From positions 80,157 through 108,420 of the forward strand of contig NZ_BMOE01000007.1 in NCBI RefSeq assembly GCF_014646915.1: a stretch of 28,264 nucleotides of DNA. The letters are read 5' to 3'. The translations under genes and the position numbers were made by a program. Numbering within the stretch: the stretch's first letter is position 1; every line of letters starts with the position of its first letter. The notes under the pieces are model-generated. The model made no database searches, had not been told where the DNA came from, and saw nothing but the letters and a program-made list of their open reading frames with translations. This DNA is from Deinococcus aquiradiocola (GTDB lineage Bacteria > Deinococcota > Deinococci > Deinococcales > Deinococcaceae). Shown here one piece after another: positions 15,681-23,620 of this stretch.

Positions 15681-15775
15681 ACAAAGGGAACGATCTGTCG
15701 TGCCTCCATTCGGGTTGACCCGATGAGGTGGTGGCCAGGACGTCCAGAAGGTTGCCAGAACAGGTGGCTGCCCGG

Positions 15776-16615
15776 TCAGGCGGTGGTGTCCAGGATCAGC
15801 CGCAGCGCCTGTGCAGGCATGTCCCAGTGCGGGAAGTGGCCGCTGTGGTCGAACCAGTGCAGCCGGGCGTCGGGAAACAACTCCTGAGCCCTCGACGCCT
15901 GTGCTGGCAGACACACCCGGTCCCAGCGGCCCCAGCCGATCACCAGCGGGTGTTCCAACCCCCCCCGGGGAACGCCTTGCTGCGCCTCGCCGAACACCAG
16001 GTCGCGCAGCAGTTCGTCGGTCGATGGGGAGGCCGCGAAGCTCCTCATCTCGGTCAGGGTGAGGTCTGGCGCCAGGTCCCAGGGATGCGAGGAAAACTGG
16101 GCGAACAGGGCACTGCGGCCGACGGGAGAAGCTGTCAGGGCAGGCATGACCGGCTGAAGCGCACGGATCAGCTTGATCGACATGGCCACCGTGCTGTAGA
16201 AGAAGCCCCGTTCCCAGCCCCGCCAGAACCCGCCTGGATCAAGTGACACCACCGCTCCCAGGACGCCCCCGCGCCGCGCGAGTTCCAGCACCAATCGAGC
16301 ACCCATGGAGGTGCCCACGGCGTCGATACCCAGGAGGTTCTCCCGCGTCAGAAAATCGGTCAGCGCGTCGGCGAGCGTGGCGATGCTCACCTCACCGGGC
16401 AGCGGGGGCGTGTGGCCGAAGCCGGGCAGATCGACGGCAATGACTTCGCGCTGCGCCTCCAGTCCGGCCAGAATCGGCGCCCAGGTCTGCCAGGAACTGC
16501 CCAGCCCATGGATCAACAGCAGCGGTTTGCCCTGGCCGCGCCGGATGTGGTGGAGCCAAGGCCCGGAACGGCTCTGAGAGGTGGGCAGGGTGGCGGGAGC
16601 GGGTGAAGTCATCAT
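15776..16615 (-). CDS. Alpha/beta hydrolase
   Basis: This 279-aa alpha/beta hydrolase shows the oxyanion region LLLIHGLGSSWQTW (32-45), the strand and turn VIAVDLPGFGHTPPL, and a nucleophile elbow GTSMGA with Ser103, where a threonine takes the place of the usual histidine. The likely acid Asp is in GWGRWDRVC and the catalytic His in DHSGHFPHWD. All parts of the triad are present, so it is probably active. The substrate is unknown, and it resembles the broad hydrolase/acyltransferase group of this fold. Two ATG codons (16615 and 16612) are both possible. It appears monocistronic. It is not a close copy of the hydrolase at 12810. Confidence 0.85.
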   Translation of the reverse strand: MMTSPAPATLPTSQSRSGPWLHHIRRGQGKPLLLIHGLGSSWQTWAPILAGLEAQREVIAVDLPGFGHTPPLPGEVSIATLADALTDFLTRENLLGIDAVGTSMGARLVLELARRGGVLGAVVSLDPGGFWRGWERGFFYSTVAMSIKLIRALQPVMPALTASPVGRSALFAQFSSHPWDLAPDLTLTEMRSFAASPSTDELLRDLVFGEAQQGVPRGGLEHPLVIGWGRWDRVCLPAQASRAQELFPDARLHWFDHSGHFPHWDMPAQALRLILDTTA

Positions 16616-16946
16616 CTTACTTTCGGGGCGTGCAGTGTGACTGGAGGCCCGATTACGCCAAGACCTCTTGGGCTTTCACCGGCGACAGAAGGTGAACTGC
16701 GCTGCATCGCTCTCAGCGAGGATGGATTGGCAGACCTGGCCTCAGCCGGTCTCCTGACGTCAGTCTGGGGTATACCTCAACTGGACGTCAGGCAATGGAG
16801 CAAAAAGCGTCAGGCTAGGGTTGGACTTCGCGTGTATTGACACGGGATAGACCAGGTCTGAGATCCTAACCTGACCCATCGGAGCGCCTCGACTGAACCT
16901 TCCATGAAAGGCCCAGTGTCAGAGTCGCTGCCGTAAGGCGCAATGA
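16616..16946. other. Intergenic region without a recognisable gene
   Basis: This is 331 bp between the starting end of the hydrolase and the stop of the MocR-type gene. A 67-codon plus-strand frame (16637-16840) has no family resemblance and no ribosome binding site. I saw no clear hairpin terminator or repeat. Confidence 0.5.
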
Positions 16947-18437
16947 TCAGGAGGCAGCGGCCAGGTCCCTCATGACCTCGACCAGCACCCGTGCGCCCCG
17001 AACAATCTGTGCTGGCTCCAAACCTCCATAGCCCAGGAGCAGGCCGCCTGGTGCCACGTCCGAGACATAGAACGGCGAGAGCACACTGACGCGCACGCCC
17101 TGCTTCTCAGCCCGGTCCGCCACTGCCGCCGCATTCAGGCGCTCGTCCAGTTCCAGGTGGATGTGAAAGCCCGCTTCCAGGCCACCCACCCGCGCCATGG
17201 ACTTCACGCCGGCCAATTCACGCACCAGCAGTTCTCGCTTGCGCGCATACACCCGCCGCATCCGCCCGAGGTGCCGCTCCAGATCACCTGAGCGCAGAAA
17301 GAATGCCAGCGCCCGCTGCACCGGCCAGGACGTGTGGTAATCCGCAATGGTCTTCAGCCCAATCAACCGCTCGCGGAGCACTGGCGGCCCCACGATGTAC
17401 CCCACCCTCAGGGCAGGAGACAGGACTTTAGAGAAGGTTCCCAGATACACCACGCAGTTCGGGTCGAGCGAAGCCAGCGCCGGCAGCGGCGCGGCGTCAT
17501 AGCGGAACTCACCGTCGTAATCATCCTCCACGATCAGGCTGTCCTGCTCCCGCGCCCAGGCCAGCAGGGCGTGACGGCGTGGCAGCGAGAGGCGGCTCCC
17601 CAGCGGGAACTGGTGCGAGGGGGTGGTGTAGACCAGGAACGGTGCGTCTTCGCCGAGAGGGAGTTCGCTCACTCGGAGGCCGTCCTCATCCACTGGGACC
17701 GGCAGAATCTGTGCCCCCCGCTCCCGGAGGACCTGCCTCGCGAGGCGATACCCCGGCTCCTCGAAGGCGGCCACGTCTCCCGGGGCCAGCACGGCCCGCG
17801 CGACCAGATGCAGGCCCTGAATGGCCCCGCTCGTCACCACCACGTCATCCGCTCTGCAGACAACGCCCCGGGAGCGCCGCAGGTACGCCGCGACTTCGGC
17901 GCGCAGTTCGGGGTCTCCCGCGGCTTCCGCGTAGGTTCCCGGGAGGGTGTCCTCCGCCACCCGGCGCCAGGCCCGCTTCCAGGCCGCGTCCGAAAGGGGC
18001 GCGACAGCGGGCTGTCCCACCCGGAAATCGATCACGTTCATTTCGGTCGCAGATGGGGCCACGTCGGGTGTCACGAAGGAGCCCCGCAGCCAGCGGGGCT
18101 GATCTTCACGGAGGGACGCGTCTGAGGGGACCGGTGGTGTCAGGCGGACTTCGGGGCTGACGTAGGTTCCTGCGCCGACGCGACCAGTCAGATACCCCGC
18201 CGCCAGCAGGTCGTCATAGGCCGTGAGCACGGCCCCACGACTGATCCCCAGCACTCGGGCGAGGGTGCGGGTGCTGGGCAGCCGCGCCCCGGGACGCAAT
18301 TGACCCTTCAAGATCGCTGCCTGCAGTTGCGTGCCCACCTGCTGCGCCACGGGCACAGGGCTGGACCGCTCCACATGCAGGGGCACGTCCACGGTGACGT
18401 CCGGCTGTCGAATTGGTGAATGGTCAGGCATTTTCAT
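16947..18437 (-). CDS. MocR/PdxR-type regulator (GntR HTH fused to aminotransferase fold)
   Basis: From the ATG at 18437 this is a 496-aa MocR-family regulator. The GntR-type winged helix covers about residues 35-95 (AAILKGQLRPGARLPSTRTL, then SRGAVLTAYDDL and GRVGAGTYVS). A fold-type I aminotransferase domain follows, with the aspartate region VEDDYDGEF near 305 and the PLP lysine K337 in LGTFSKVLSPALRVGY. PLP binding therefore looks intact. The frame is open 31 codons further up, but that would run into the divergent gene; ATG 18437 sits 6 nt after TACCAT, like a leaderless start. The divergent neighbour genes are the likely targets. MocR proteins often control the adjacent divergent operon. 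Confidence 0.9.
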   Translation of the reverse strand: MKMPDHSPIRQPDVTVDVPLHVERSSPVPVAQQVGTQLQAAILKGQLRPGARLPSTRTLARVLGISRGAVLTAYDDLLAAGYLTGRVGAGTYVSPEVRLTPPVPSDASLREDQPRWLRGSFVTPDVAPSATEMNVIDFRVGQPAVAPLSDAAWKRAWRRVAEDTLPGTYAEAAGDPELRAEVAAYLRRSRGVVCRADDVVVTSGAIQGLHLVARAVLAPGDVAAFEEPGYRLARQVLRERGAQILPVPVDEDGLRVSELPLGEDAPFLVYTTPSHQFPLGSRLSLPRRHALLAWAREQDSLIVEDDYDGEFRYDAAPLPALASLDPNCVVYLGTFSKVLSPALRVGYIVGPPVLRERLIGLKTIADYHTSWPVQRALAFFLRSGDLERHLGRMRRVYARKRELLVRELAGVKSMARVGGLEAGFHIHLELDERLNAAAVADRAEKQGVRVSVLSPFYVSDVAPGGLLLGYGGLEPAQIVRGARVLVEVMRDLAAAS

Positions 18438-18443
18438 CTTGAA

Positions 18444-18449
18444 ATGGTA
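18444..18449 (-). promoter_or_regulatory. Possible leaderless -10 box of the MocR-type gene
   Basis: Read on the minus strand this is TACCAT, 6 nt before the ATG at 18437. It lies in the 50-bp divergent intergenic region, which would also have to hold the regulator binding site. No strong -35 box is visible. Confidence 0.35.
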
Positions 18450-18487
18450 CTCCCCGCCCGACCAATGTTCCTTCACCATGAGGAAGT

Positions 18488-18976
18488 ATGACCCCAAGCA
18501 TTCGCTCTGCCACAGAACAGGACGTTCCACAGCTCCTGCCCTTGATGCGAGACCTCGCTGCGTTCGAGCAGTACCTGGACGTATTCGCCGTGAACGAGGA
18601 CGTGCTGCGAGAGCAGGGCTTCCGCAACGATCCCCCAGACTTTCACGCCCTCGTCGCCGATGCGGACGGAACCCTGGTCGGCATGCTGGTGTATTACCTC
18701 GTCCCCTTCACCGCGACGGCCCGGCCGACGCTGTACATCAAGGAGCTGTACGTGGCCGAGGACGCGCGTGGGCAGCGCGTCGGGGAAGGGCTGATGCGTG
18801 CGGCTGCCCGGGAAGCGACGACGCGTGGCTGCGGCGCCGTCCGCTGGACGGTCGCCAACTGGAACACGTCCGGACAGCGTTTCTATGAGCGGCTGGGAGC
18901 ACAGGCGAATCCTGTCTGGATCGACTACGGTCTCAGTGGTCCAGCACTGACGGCTCTGGCCGAGACCACCACCTGA
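18488..18976 (+). CDS. GNAT-family N-acetyltransferase
   Basis: This 162-aa acetyl-CoA-dependent acetyltransferase has the GNAT core: N-terminal IRSATEQDVPQLLPLMRDLA, the strand GMLVYYLVPF, motif A as LYIKELYVAEDARGQRVGEG with the RGQRVG acetyl-CoA loop, and the C-terminal NWNTSGQRFYERLGA helix. It resembles the branch that includes polyamine (spermidine/thialysine) acetyltransferases, but the substrate is not established. The ATG at 18488 follows GAGGAAG closely. It is the first gene of a plus-strand cluster with the PPOX and B3/B4 genes, divergent from the MocR-type gene. Confidence 0.88.
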   Translation: MTPSIRSATEQDVPQLLPLMRDLAAFEQYLDVFAVNEDVLREQGFRNDPPDFHALVADADGTLVGMLVYYLVPFTATARPTLYIKELYVAEDARGQRVGEGLMRAAAREATTRGCGAVRWTVANWNTSGQRFYERLGAQANPVWIDYGLSGPALTALAETTT

Positions 18977-18995
18977 ACAGGTACAGGAGGCACCT

Positions 18996-19565
18996 ATGAC
19001 GGACCCCACCCCACGAGGCCAGCTCAAGCGTCAGGACAAAGCCATGACCCAGGGGGAAGCCGAAGCGTTTCTCAGCACCAGCTTCTGTGGCCGCACCGGC
19101 ACGCTCGGCCCTGATGGGTATCCCTACGTCGTCCCCAACCTCTTCACCTGGCACGACGGACAGGTCTACCTTCACACCGCCCGCTATGAGGGACATTTTC
19201 TGACCAACGTACGCTTCCATGACCAGGTAAGCTTCGAAGTCGACGAGCCCGGTGAAATCTTCCCTTACGGTCACATCGAGTGCGACACCTCGGTGTCCTA
19301 CCGCTCCGTCATCGTGTTCGGGCGCGTCCGGATCGTCGAGGACGTAGACGAGAAGCTCCGTTTTTACCGGGCATTCATGGACAAGTACGCCCCCGAGGAT
19401 TCCTGGGGCCGGGAAAAAGATTCCCTGCCGCGCGTGAACGGCACCGTGGTGTACGCCATCACCCCTGAAACCATCACCGGAAAAGAAGGCCGCCTGCCAC
19501 CGCTCCATGAACGCTGGCCCGCCAGGAACGACACCGCCTCACCCGGCTGGCAGAAGCGCAAGTAA
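18996..19565 (+). CDS. PPOX-fold flavoprotein (pyridoxamine 5'-phosphate oxidase family)
   Basis: This 189-aa protein resembles the NimA-like branch of split-barrel FMN-binding proteins: the opening AMTQGEAEAFLSTSFCGRTG, then PDGYPYVVPNLFTWHDGQVY, ARYEGHFLTNVR and the strand VSFEVDEPG. The SYRSVIVFGRVRIVEDVDEK segment is the usual late barrel. It should bind FMN or F420/heme-like cofactors; the reaction is not known. A strong AGGAGG ribosome binding site lies 6 nt before the ATG, and the gene begins 19 nt after the GNAT stop. A PLP-vitamer-related fold next to a MocR (PLP-binding) regulator is suggestive, but this branch does not make PLP. Confidence 0.88.
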   Translation: MTDPTPRGQLKRQDKAMTQGEAEAFLSTSFCGRTGTLGPDGYPYVVPNLFTWHDGQVYLHTARYEGHFLTNVRFHDQVSFEVDEPGEIFPYGHIECDTSVSYRSVIVFGRVRIVEDVDEKLRFYRAFMDKYAPEDSWGREKDSLPRVNGTVVYAITPETITGKEGRLPPLHERWPARNDTASPGWQKRK

Positions 19566-19591
19566 AACGTTGCACTTCCGGAGACCACTGT

Positions 19592-20299
19592 ATGAACAAC
19601 CTGCTCCAAATCAGCCCCATCGTGGCTGAGCGTTTCCCGAATTACCACGGGCTCGTCCTGCTCGCCTCTGACCTGACCAACGGTCCGAGCGACGAGCGCA
19701 GCACTGCCCTGTTGCGGGACGCCGAGACGCATGCCCGCCACATGTTCGCCACTTCACCTGTCGCCACCCACCCACACGTGCTGGCTTGGCAGGACGCCTA
19801 CCGTGCATTTGGGATGAAACCCAAGAAAACCATGAACTCCGCCGAGGCCCTGATCACCCGCGTCGTGAAAGGCGGAGAACTCCCAACCATCAACCGGCTT
19901 GCGGACGCTTACAACGCGGTGAGCGTGCGCTTCGTCGTGCCCTGCGGCGGCGAAGACCTGGATCACGTGGTGGGGGCGGTCACCCTGAAGGTGGCCGACG
20001 GCACCGAACCGTTCGAGACGAACAAGGACGGTCTACCGTTCATCGATCATCCAGTTCCAGGTGAGGTGGTCTGGGCCGACGAGGCGGGTGTGACGTGCCG
20101 GGCCTGGAACTGGCGGCAGGGCACCCGGACCCGGTTGACGGAAGATACGACGAGGGCCTACTTCCTGTTCGACGCCCTGCCGCCGATGACGTTTGAAGAT
20201 CTGGAACGGGCGGGAGATGAGTTGACGGCGATGTTGAAGACGCTGTCTCCAGGCTGCCGGATCGAGCGTCTGCATCTGGGACAATCAACGCGTGAGTGA
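19592..20299 (+). CDS. B3/B4 (tRNA-binding/editing-like) domain protein
   Basis: This 235-aa protein matches the stand-alone B3/B4 domain also found in the beta subunit of phenylalanyl-tRNA synthetase. Visible blocks are AWQDAYRAFGMKPKKTMNSA, SAEALITRVVKGGELPTINR, and NAVSVRFVVPCGGEDLD. Near the end come VVWADEAGVTCRAWNWRQG and TTRAYFLFDALPP. Stand-alone members are often called editing or DNA/RNA-binding proteins, but their role is unsettled. It starts 26 nt after the PPOX gene and overlaps the start of the next gene by 8 nt, so it belongs to the same operon. Confidence 0.85.
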   Translation: MNNLLQISPIVAERFPNYHGLVLLASDLTNGPSDERSTALLRDAETHARHMFATSPVATHPHVLAWQDAYRAFGMKPKKTMNSAEALITRVVKGGELPTINRLADAYNAVSVRFVVPCGGEDLDHVVGAVTLKVADGTEPFETNKDGLPFIDHPVPGEVVWADEAGVTCRAWNWRQGTRTRLTEDTTRAYFLFDALPPMTFEDLERAGDELTAMLKTLSPGCRIERLHLGQSTRE

Positions 20300-20554
20300 C
20301 CTGGGTACCCTGCTGGTGGCCGGACTGGGCGCGGCAGTGGCTTACGGAGCGGGGGGATTCAGCGGCGGGATTGCCACGAAACGGAACCCGGTGACGCGCG
20401 CCGTGGCATTGGCCCACGTCTTGTCGCTGGTCGTGTTTGTCGGGCTGGCCGTGGAAACCGGCGAAGCCTGGCCGAGGCCGACGGACCTGATGTGGGTGGC
20501 GCTCGCAGGGGCGGCGGTCTTGGCCTCGGGGCCTATTACCGAGGCCTGACCCTA
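20292..20554 (+). pseudogene. Broken DMT/EamA-family transporter, N-terminal part only
   Basis: From the GTG at 20292, which overlaps the B3/B4 stop, the frame encodes two to three membrane helices (TLLVAGLGAAVAYGAGGFSG, then AVALAHVLSLVVFVGLAV and WVALAGAAVLASG). This is the beginning of an EamA-type drug/metabolite transporter. The frame then ends in PITEA and a stop, but in the +1 frame the same bases read SGAYYRGLTLL, the expected start of the next helix, so a single G appears to be missing from a G run near 20528-20531. The remaining 200 or so residues are absent because an IS5 element starts at 20555, and I found no continuation beyond its other end. Confidence 0.75.
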
Positions 20555-20584
20555 CTAAAGTGCGTCTGAAAACTCTGTCAGTAA
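20555..20584 (+). repeat. Left terminal inverted repeat of the IS5 element
   Basis: The 30 bases beginning CTAAAGTGCGTCTGAAAACT are the exact reverse complement of 21499-21528. Confidence 0.9.
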
Positions 20585-20627
20585 AACGCTTTGGGTTGCA
20601 CAAAATGCGTCTCATACGAATTTCGTG

Positions 20628-21467
20628 TCACTTTTTTGCCAATCGACGGGTCATCAGGCGGATCATGAGCTCATAGATCAGATTCTCGGTCGTCTCTGCA
20701 GACGCTTCGTAATCTCGACTCATTCGCCTCGACTTCCCAAACCAAGCGAACGTGCGTTCGACAACCCATCGCCGCTTCAGCACCACAAAGCCCTCTGGGA
20801 CGTAGATGGGAGGTGGTGGTTGGTCGATGGGTGCCCAGGTCCTCGTGTTGCCAGACCAAGGGTGCTTGACGATCTCCAGCGTCCATCCCAGCTGGGTCTT
20901 AACTTCCGAAGCCAATTTCCCCGTGTATCCAGCATCGGCCCACACGTGCTGCATACGCGGGAATTCGTTTCGGACCTTGTTGAAGACCAGAACCGCGCCA
21001 GCGCGGTCCTGGAGATCAGCAGGGTGAACCACGACACCCATCACCAGCCCAAGCGTATCGACCAGGATGTGACGCTTCCGTCCATTGATCTTCTTGCCTC
21101 CATCATATCCCCGTGGACCTCCAGCCTCGGTCGTCCGTGCAGATTGGCTGTCGATGATGGCCGCGCTGGGCGTGGCTGCACGCCCAGCGTCGAGGCGGAC
21201 ATGTTCCCGGAGCACGGTATGGACACGCTCCCAGAGACCCCAGAGTCGCCAAACCCGATGGGAGTGATACACCGTTGACCAGGGCGGCAGGTCGTGTGGC
21301 ATGAGTCGCCAGGCGTTTCCGCCTCGGATCACGTAGAAAATACCGTCCAGGATGTCTCGGAATGACCATTTTCGAGGCCGCCCTGTGGACCGAGGTGCCG
21401 GAAACAAAGGACTGAGAATGATCCACTCCGAATCCGTCAGGTCCGTGTCGTACGCTCTTCTGTCCAT
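20628..21467 (-). CDS. IS5-family transposase
   Basis: This 279-aa DDE transposase is in one open frame. The N-terminal domain reads LTDSEWIILSPLFP, then GRPRKWSFRDILDGIFYVIR and GNAWRLMPHDLPPWSTVY, as is usual for IS5. Catalytic residues are D106 in AIIDSQSARTTE, D178 in HVWADAGYTGK and E237 in RRWVVERTFAWFG. The protein ends in RLMTRRLAKK. All motifs are intact, so the element may be active. A degenerate copy of its 3' end lies at 14828-15067. Confidence 0.95.
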   Translation of the reverse strand: MDRRAYDTDLTDSEWIILSPLFPAPRSTGRPRKWSFRDILDGIFYVIRGGNAWRLMPHDLPPWSTVYHSHRVWRLWGLWERVHTVLREHVRLDAGRAATPSAAIIDSQSARTTEAGGPRGYDGGKKINGRKRHILVDTLGLVMGVVVHPADLQDRAGAVLVFNKVRNEFPRMQHVWADAGYTGKLASEVKTQLGWTLEIVKHPWSGNTRTWAPIDQPPPPIYVPEGFVVLKRRWVVERTFAWFGKSRRMSRDYEASAETTENLIYELMIRLMTRRLAKK

Positions 21468-21498
21468 CCTTCAGCATACTGCTGAAACGATCCTGAAC

Positions 21499-21528
21499 TT
21501 ACTGACAGAGTTTTCAGACGCACTTTAG
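21499..21528 (-). repeat. Right terminal inverted repeat of the IS5 element
   Basis: The exact reverse complement of 20555-20584, ending GACGCACTTTAG on the plus strand. Confidence 0.9.
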
Positions 21529-21626
21529 CTTAGATGACTCGTTGTCTTGTTCCTTAACATCATTGACCGCCGAGGAGACGTTCACAGCAGCCACTTGATG
21601 CAGGCCACCTGACAGGAGAAAACCTG

Positions 21627-23279
21627 ATGATGAGTAGCCGTCAAGCCGTGATATCACTCTGCCTTTTACTCGTTGGCTGTGGTTCAGGAGGTGGTGGAGG
21701 CGGGGAAACTACTCCTTCAGTGCCGTCGATTCCGGGTGGCCCTGTGTCCCCCCAGGGCACGCGCATGAACCCGACGAAGGTGGTCCTCCTTCCTGGTGAA
21801 CGTGTTCGGGTGTACGCGACCCTCTCCAGTTCGCCCCTGTTCACGAACTTCACCTGGAGTGGCAGCGGTTTGAACATCGTGGCGACAGGGCAAAGTGCGA
21901 CCGTCATGCCAGCAGGCAACACCGGCAGCACTGTGCTGAACGCTCAGGCCGACGCAACGCATTTTGGCCAGACGAACATCGAGGTTCGGCAACTGGGTTC
22001 GACACCCCAGGTGCCAGGCTGGGTCGACGTCCACCGGACCGGGCAGGCCGTGCGAAGTGCCCGGCGGCCTACTCCGTCGGCCATCTACCTCCCCGCAACC
22101 CAGCAGACCGTGGTGTCGTGGATGGGTGCGATGGGACATCCCTTCGTCCGCACGTACGATCACGTCGCGCAAGCCTGGAGTGAACCCGTGCAGGTCGGAA
22201 TGAATCCGTACCCGGACTATCACAATTATCCTGTCATGGCCCAGGCGGCCGACGGACACCTGCTCGTGGCGTATGGCGCTCACAACACGGTCCTGCGGAT
22301 GAGCCGATCGGCACAACCGAACAGCGCCGCAGGACCTTGGGAGGATGTCAGCATTCCCGAGGCGCCCGCGGCCTCTTACCCGTTTGCGTTCACGTCTGCA
22401 ACTGGTCGGACCTTCGTCTTTTACCGTGAGACCCTCTCGAAGCTCGATCCGGCCCGCTTCACAGACGACCGGCCCCTGCGCTATGTCATGACCGAGGACA
22501 ACGGGCGGACGTGGAAGAACAGTACGACTCTGACAGGGCAAGCGTTCGCCTTAGGCTCAGTGGACCGAACAGACCAGATGAACGAGATCTATCTGGGACA
22601 GGCACGGCTGCTTCCGCCCTCGGCCAACAAACCTGAACGCGTGATCATGTCCTGGACAATCGCCGGAGGAGGGACAGGACAGTCCCATTTGCATGATCGG
22701 TACCACCGCAACATGTACGTGGCGTACTTCCGTCCAGCTGACCTTCATTTTTTCAGCCCTGCTGGGAAGGATCTGGGTACCCAGCTGAGCAATGAGGAGA
22801 TGGAAGGGGACTGTAAGGTGCTGGATACGGGTGAGCCGAAATACGCCAGTGATCAGCCCGGTTGGACGTATTACGACGTGGGCTACTTCTCCGTCGTTCA
22901 TGAAAAGGCGGATGGGAGTCCAGTCGTGCTCTATACGACGTTTGATGGGACAACTGCAGTGGACCGCTCCAGCGTCTGGACTGGGAGCAGTTGGGTCACT
23001 GCCACTGTTCCCTTTAACCCCAAGGACCTGGAACAGCGGGGAAGTGTACTCAGCGCCTACGCAAACGACTCTGCGGGCATTCGAGAGTGGAACCTGGTTG
23101 ATGGAACCCAGTTCGTTCCTGGCCCCCGCGTGACGTACAACCGACCTCCTGGATCTGGCATCGAGATGCTCATCCAGAATTACCGGCAGCCGCTTCAGTT
23201 CCTCACTGCATCAACGGCATTCAGTGGAGTGAGCGACAGCACGCCAAGTCTGGATGTCGGGGTTGTTGGAATTGAGTAG
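21627..23279 (+). CDS. Lipoprotein with BNR/beta-propeller-like domain
   Basis: This 550-aa protein has a lipoprotein signal: residues 1-17 are hydrophobic, and the lipobox LLVGC places the lipidated cysteine at C18. A glycine- and proline-rich tether (GSGGGGGGETTPSVP) follows, then a beta-sandwich-like domain at about 45-125 (VVLLPGERVRVYATLS, then FTWSGSG). From residue 130 to the end it resembles BNR_4-type propellers: AIYLPATQQTVVSWMG, DYHNYPVMAQAADGHLLVAY, YVMTEDNGRTWKNS and VVLYTTFDGTTAVDRSSVW. Relatives include sugar-binding or polysaccharide-lyase-like proteins, but no catalytic set could be recognised. A GACAGGAGAA ribosome binding site precedes the ATG. It lies between two insertion sequences with no partner gene. 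Confidence 0.8.
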   Translation: MMSSRQAVISLCLLLVGCGSGGGGGGETTPSVPSIPGGPVSPQGTRMNPTKVVLLPGERVRVYATLSSSPLFTNFTWSGSGLNIVATGQSATVMPAGNTGSTVLNAQADATHFGQTNIEVRQLGSTPQVPGWVDVHRTGQAVRSARRPTPSAIYLPATQQTVVSWMGAMGHPFVRTYDHVAQAWSEPVQVGMNPYPDYHNYPVMAQAADGHLLVAYGAHNTVLRMSRSAQPNSAAGPWEDVSIPEAPAASYPFAFTSATGRTFVFYRETLSKLDPARFTDDRPLRYVMTEDNGRTWKNSTTLTGQAFALGSVDRTDQMNEIYLGQARLLPPSANKPERVIMSWTIAGGGTGQSHLHDRYHRNMYVAYFRPADLHFFSPAGKDLGTQLSNEEMEGDCKVLDTGEPKYASDQPGWTYYDVGYFSVVHEKADGSPVVLYTTFDGTTAVDRSSVWTGSSWVTATVPFNPKDLEQRGSVLSAYANDSAGIREWNLVDGTQFVPGPRVTYNRPPGSGIEMLIQNYRQPLQFLTASTAFSGVSDSTPSLDVGVVGIE

Positions 23280-23307
23280 GTGATCTTCTCCAATGGTCCG
23301 GACAGTT

Positions 23308-23584
23308 TCAAGCGGCTTTGACGCCCAGGTCCAGCGGCCTGGAGGGATGCTGCTGCAATTCCACGAAACGCTGCGACAGACCCAGATTGGCCAACATTCG
23401 CTGAGCGAACAGCGCATTAAACGCGCGGCGTTTGATGTCTTCCATCGAGCACACCAGCCGTGAGGCCGGACGCCCCGTGCGCCCGGCCCCCTCCATGACC
23501 AGGGCCGCTCTCGCCAGACTCAAGCTGAAGAAGCATGCATTCCAGTGGTTCTCGTTTCCCCGTCGGGACCGCAGCTGACCGGTC
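23308..23584 (-). pseudogene. 3' part of a small ORF split by the IS1182 element
   Basis: The last 92 codons of a disrupted gene are seen here (QLRSRRGNENHWNACFFSLS, later MEDIKRRAFNALFAQRMLAN and ending SRPLDLGVKAA). The 5' 30 codons are on the far side of the IS1182 element at 25338-25429. Joining the two flanks at the element ends restores an uninterrupted 122-aa frame. I do not recognise the family with certainty; the basic N-terminus and the HWNACFFSLSLA helix recall C-terminal tails of transposases, so the ORF may itself be a transposase remnant. Confidence 0.6.
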
Positions 23585-23620
23585 GGTAGTGGGCTGGAAT
23601 CAGACTCTGTTGGCGAATTC
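23585..23620 (+). repeat. Left 36-bp terminal inverted repeat of the IS1182 element
   Basis: It begins GGTAGTGGGC and ends GGCGAATTC. It is the exact reverse complement of 25302-25337 and overlaps the last two bases of the transposase stop codon region. Confidence 0.9.

Larger units (their letters stand above)
20555..21528 (-). mobile_element. Complete IS5-family insertion sequence
   Basis: The element is about 970 bp and is bounded by perfect 30-bp inverted repeats. It holds a single full-length transposase. The outermost bases are CTAAAG and CTTTAG, so the true ends and duplicated bases cannot be separated from the palindromic context; a TA duplication with the element at 20558-21525 is consistent. 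The gene interrupted on the left does not continue on the right, so a deletion or rearrangement must have followed insertion. Confidence 0.92.

Noticed and set aside
15403..15684. A 93-codon minus-strand frame
   Set aside because: It lies almost entirely within repeat copy B, and copy A does not keep the frame.
21717..22541. A 274-codon minus-strand frame
   Set aside because: It is antisense to the BNR-like lipoprotein gene, which has a clear lipobox and ribosome binding site.
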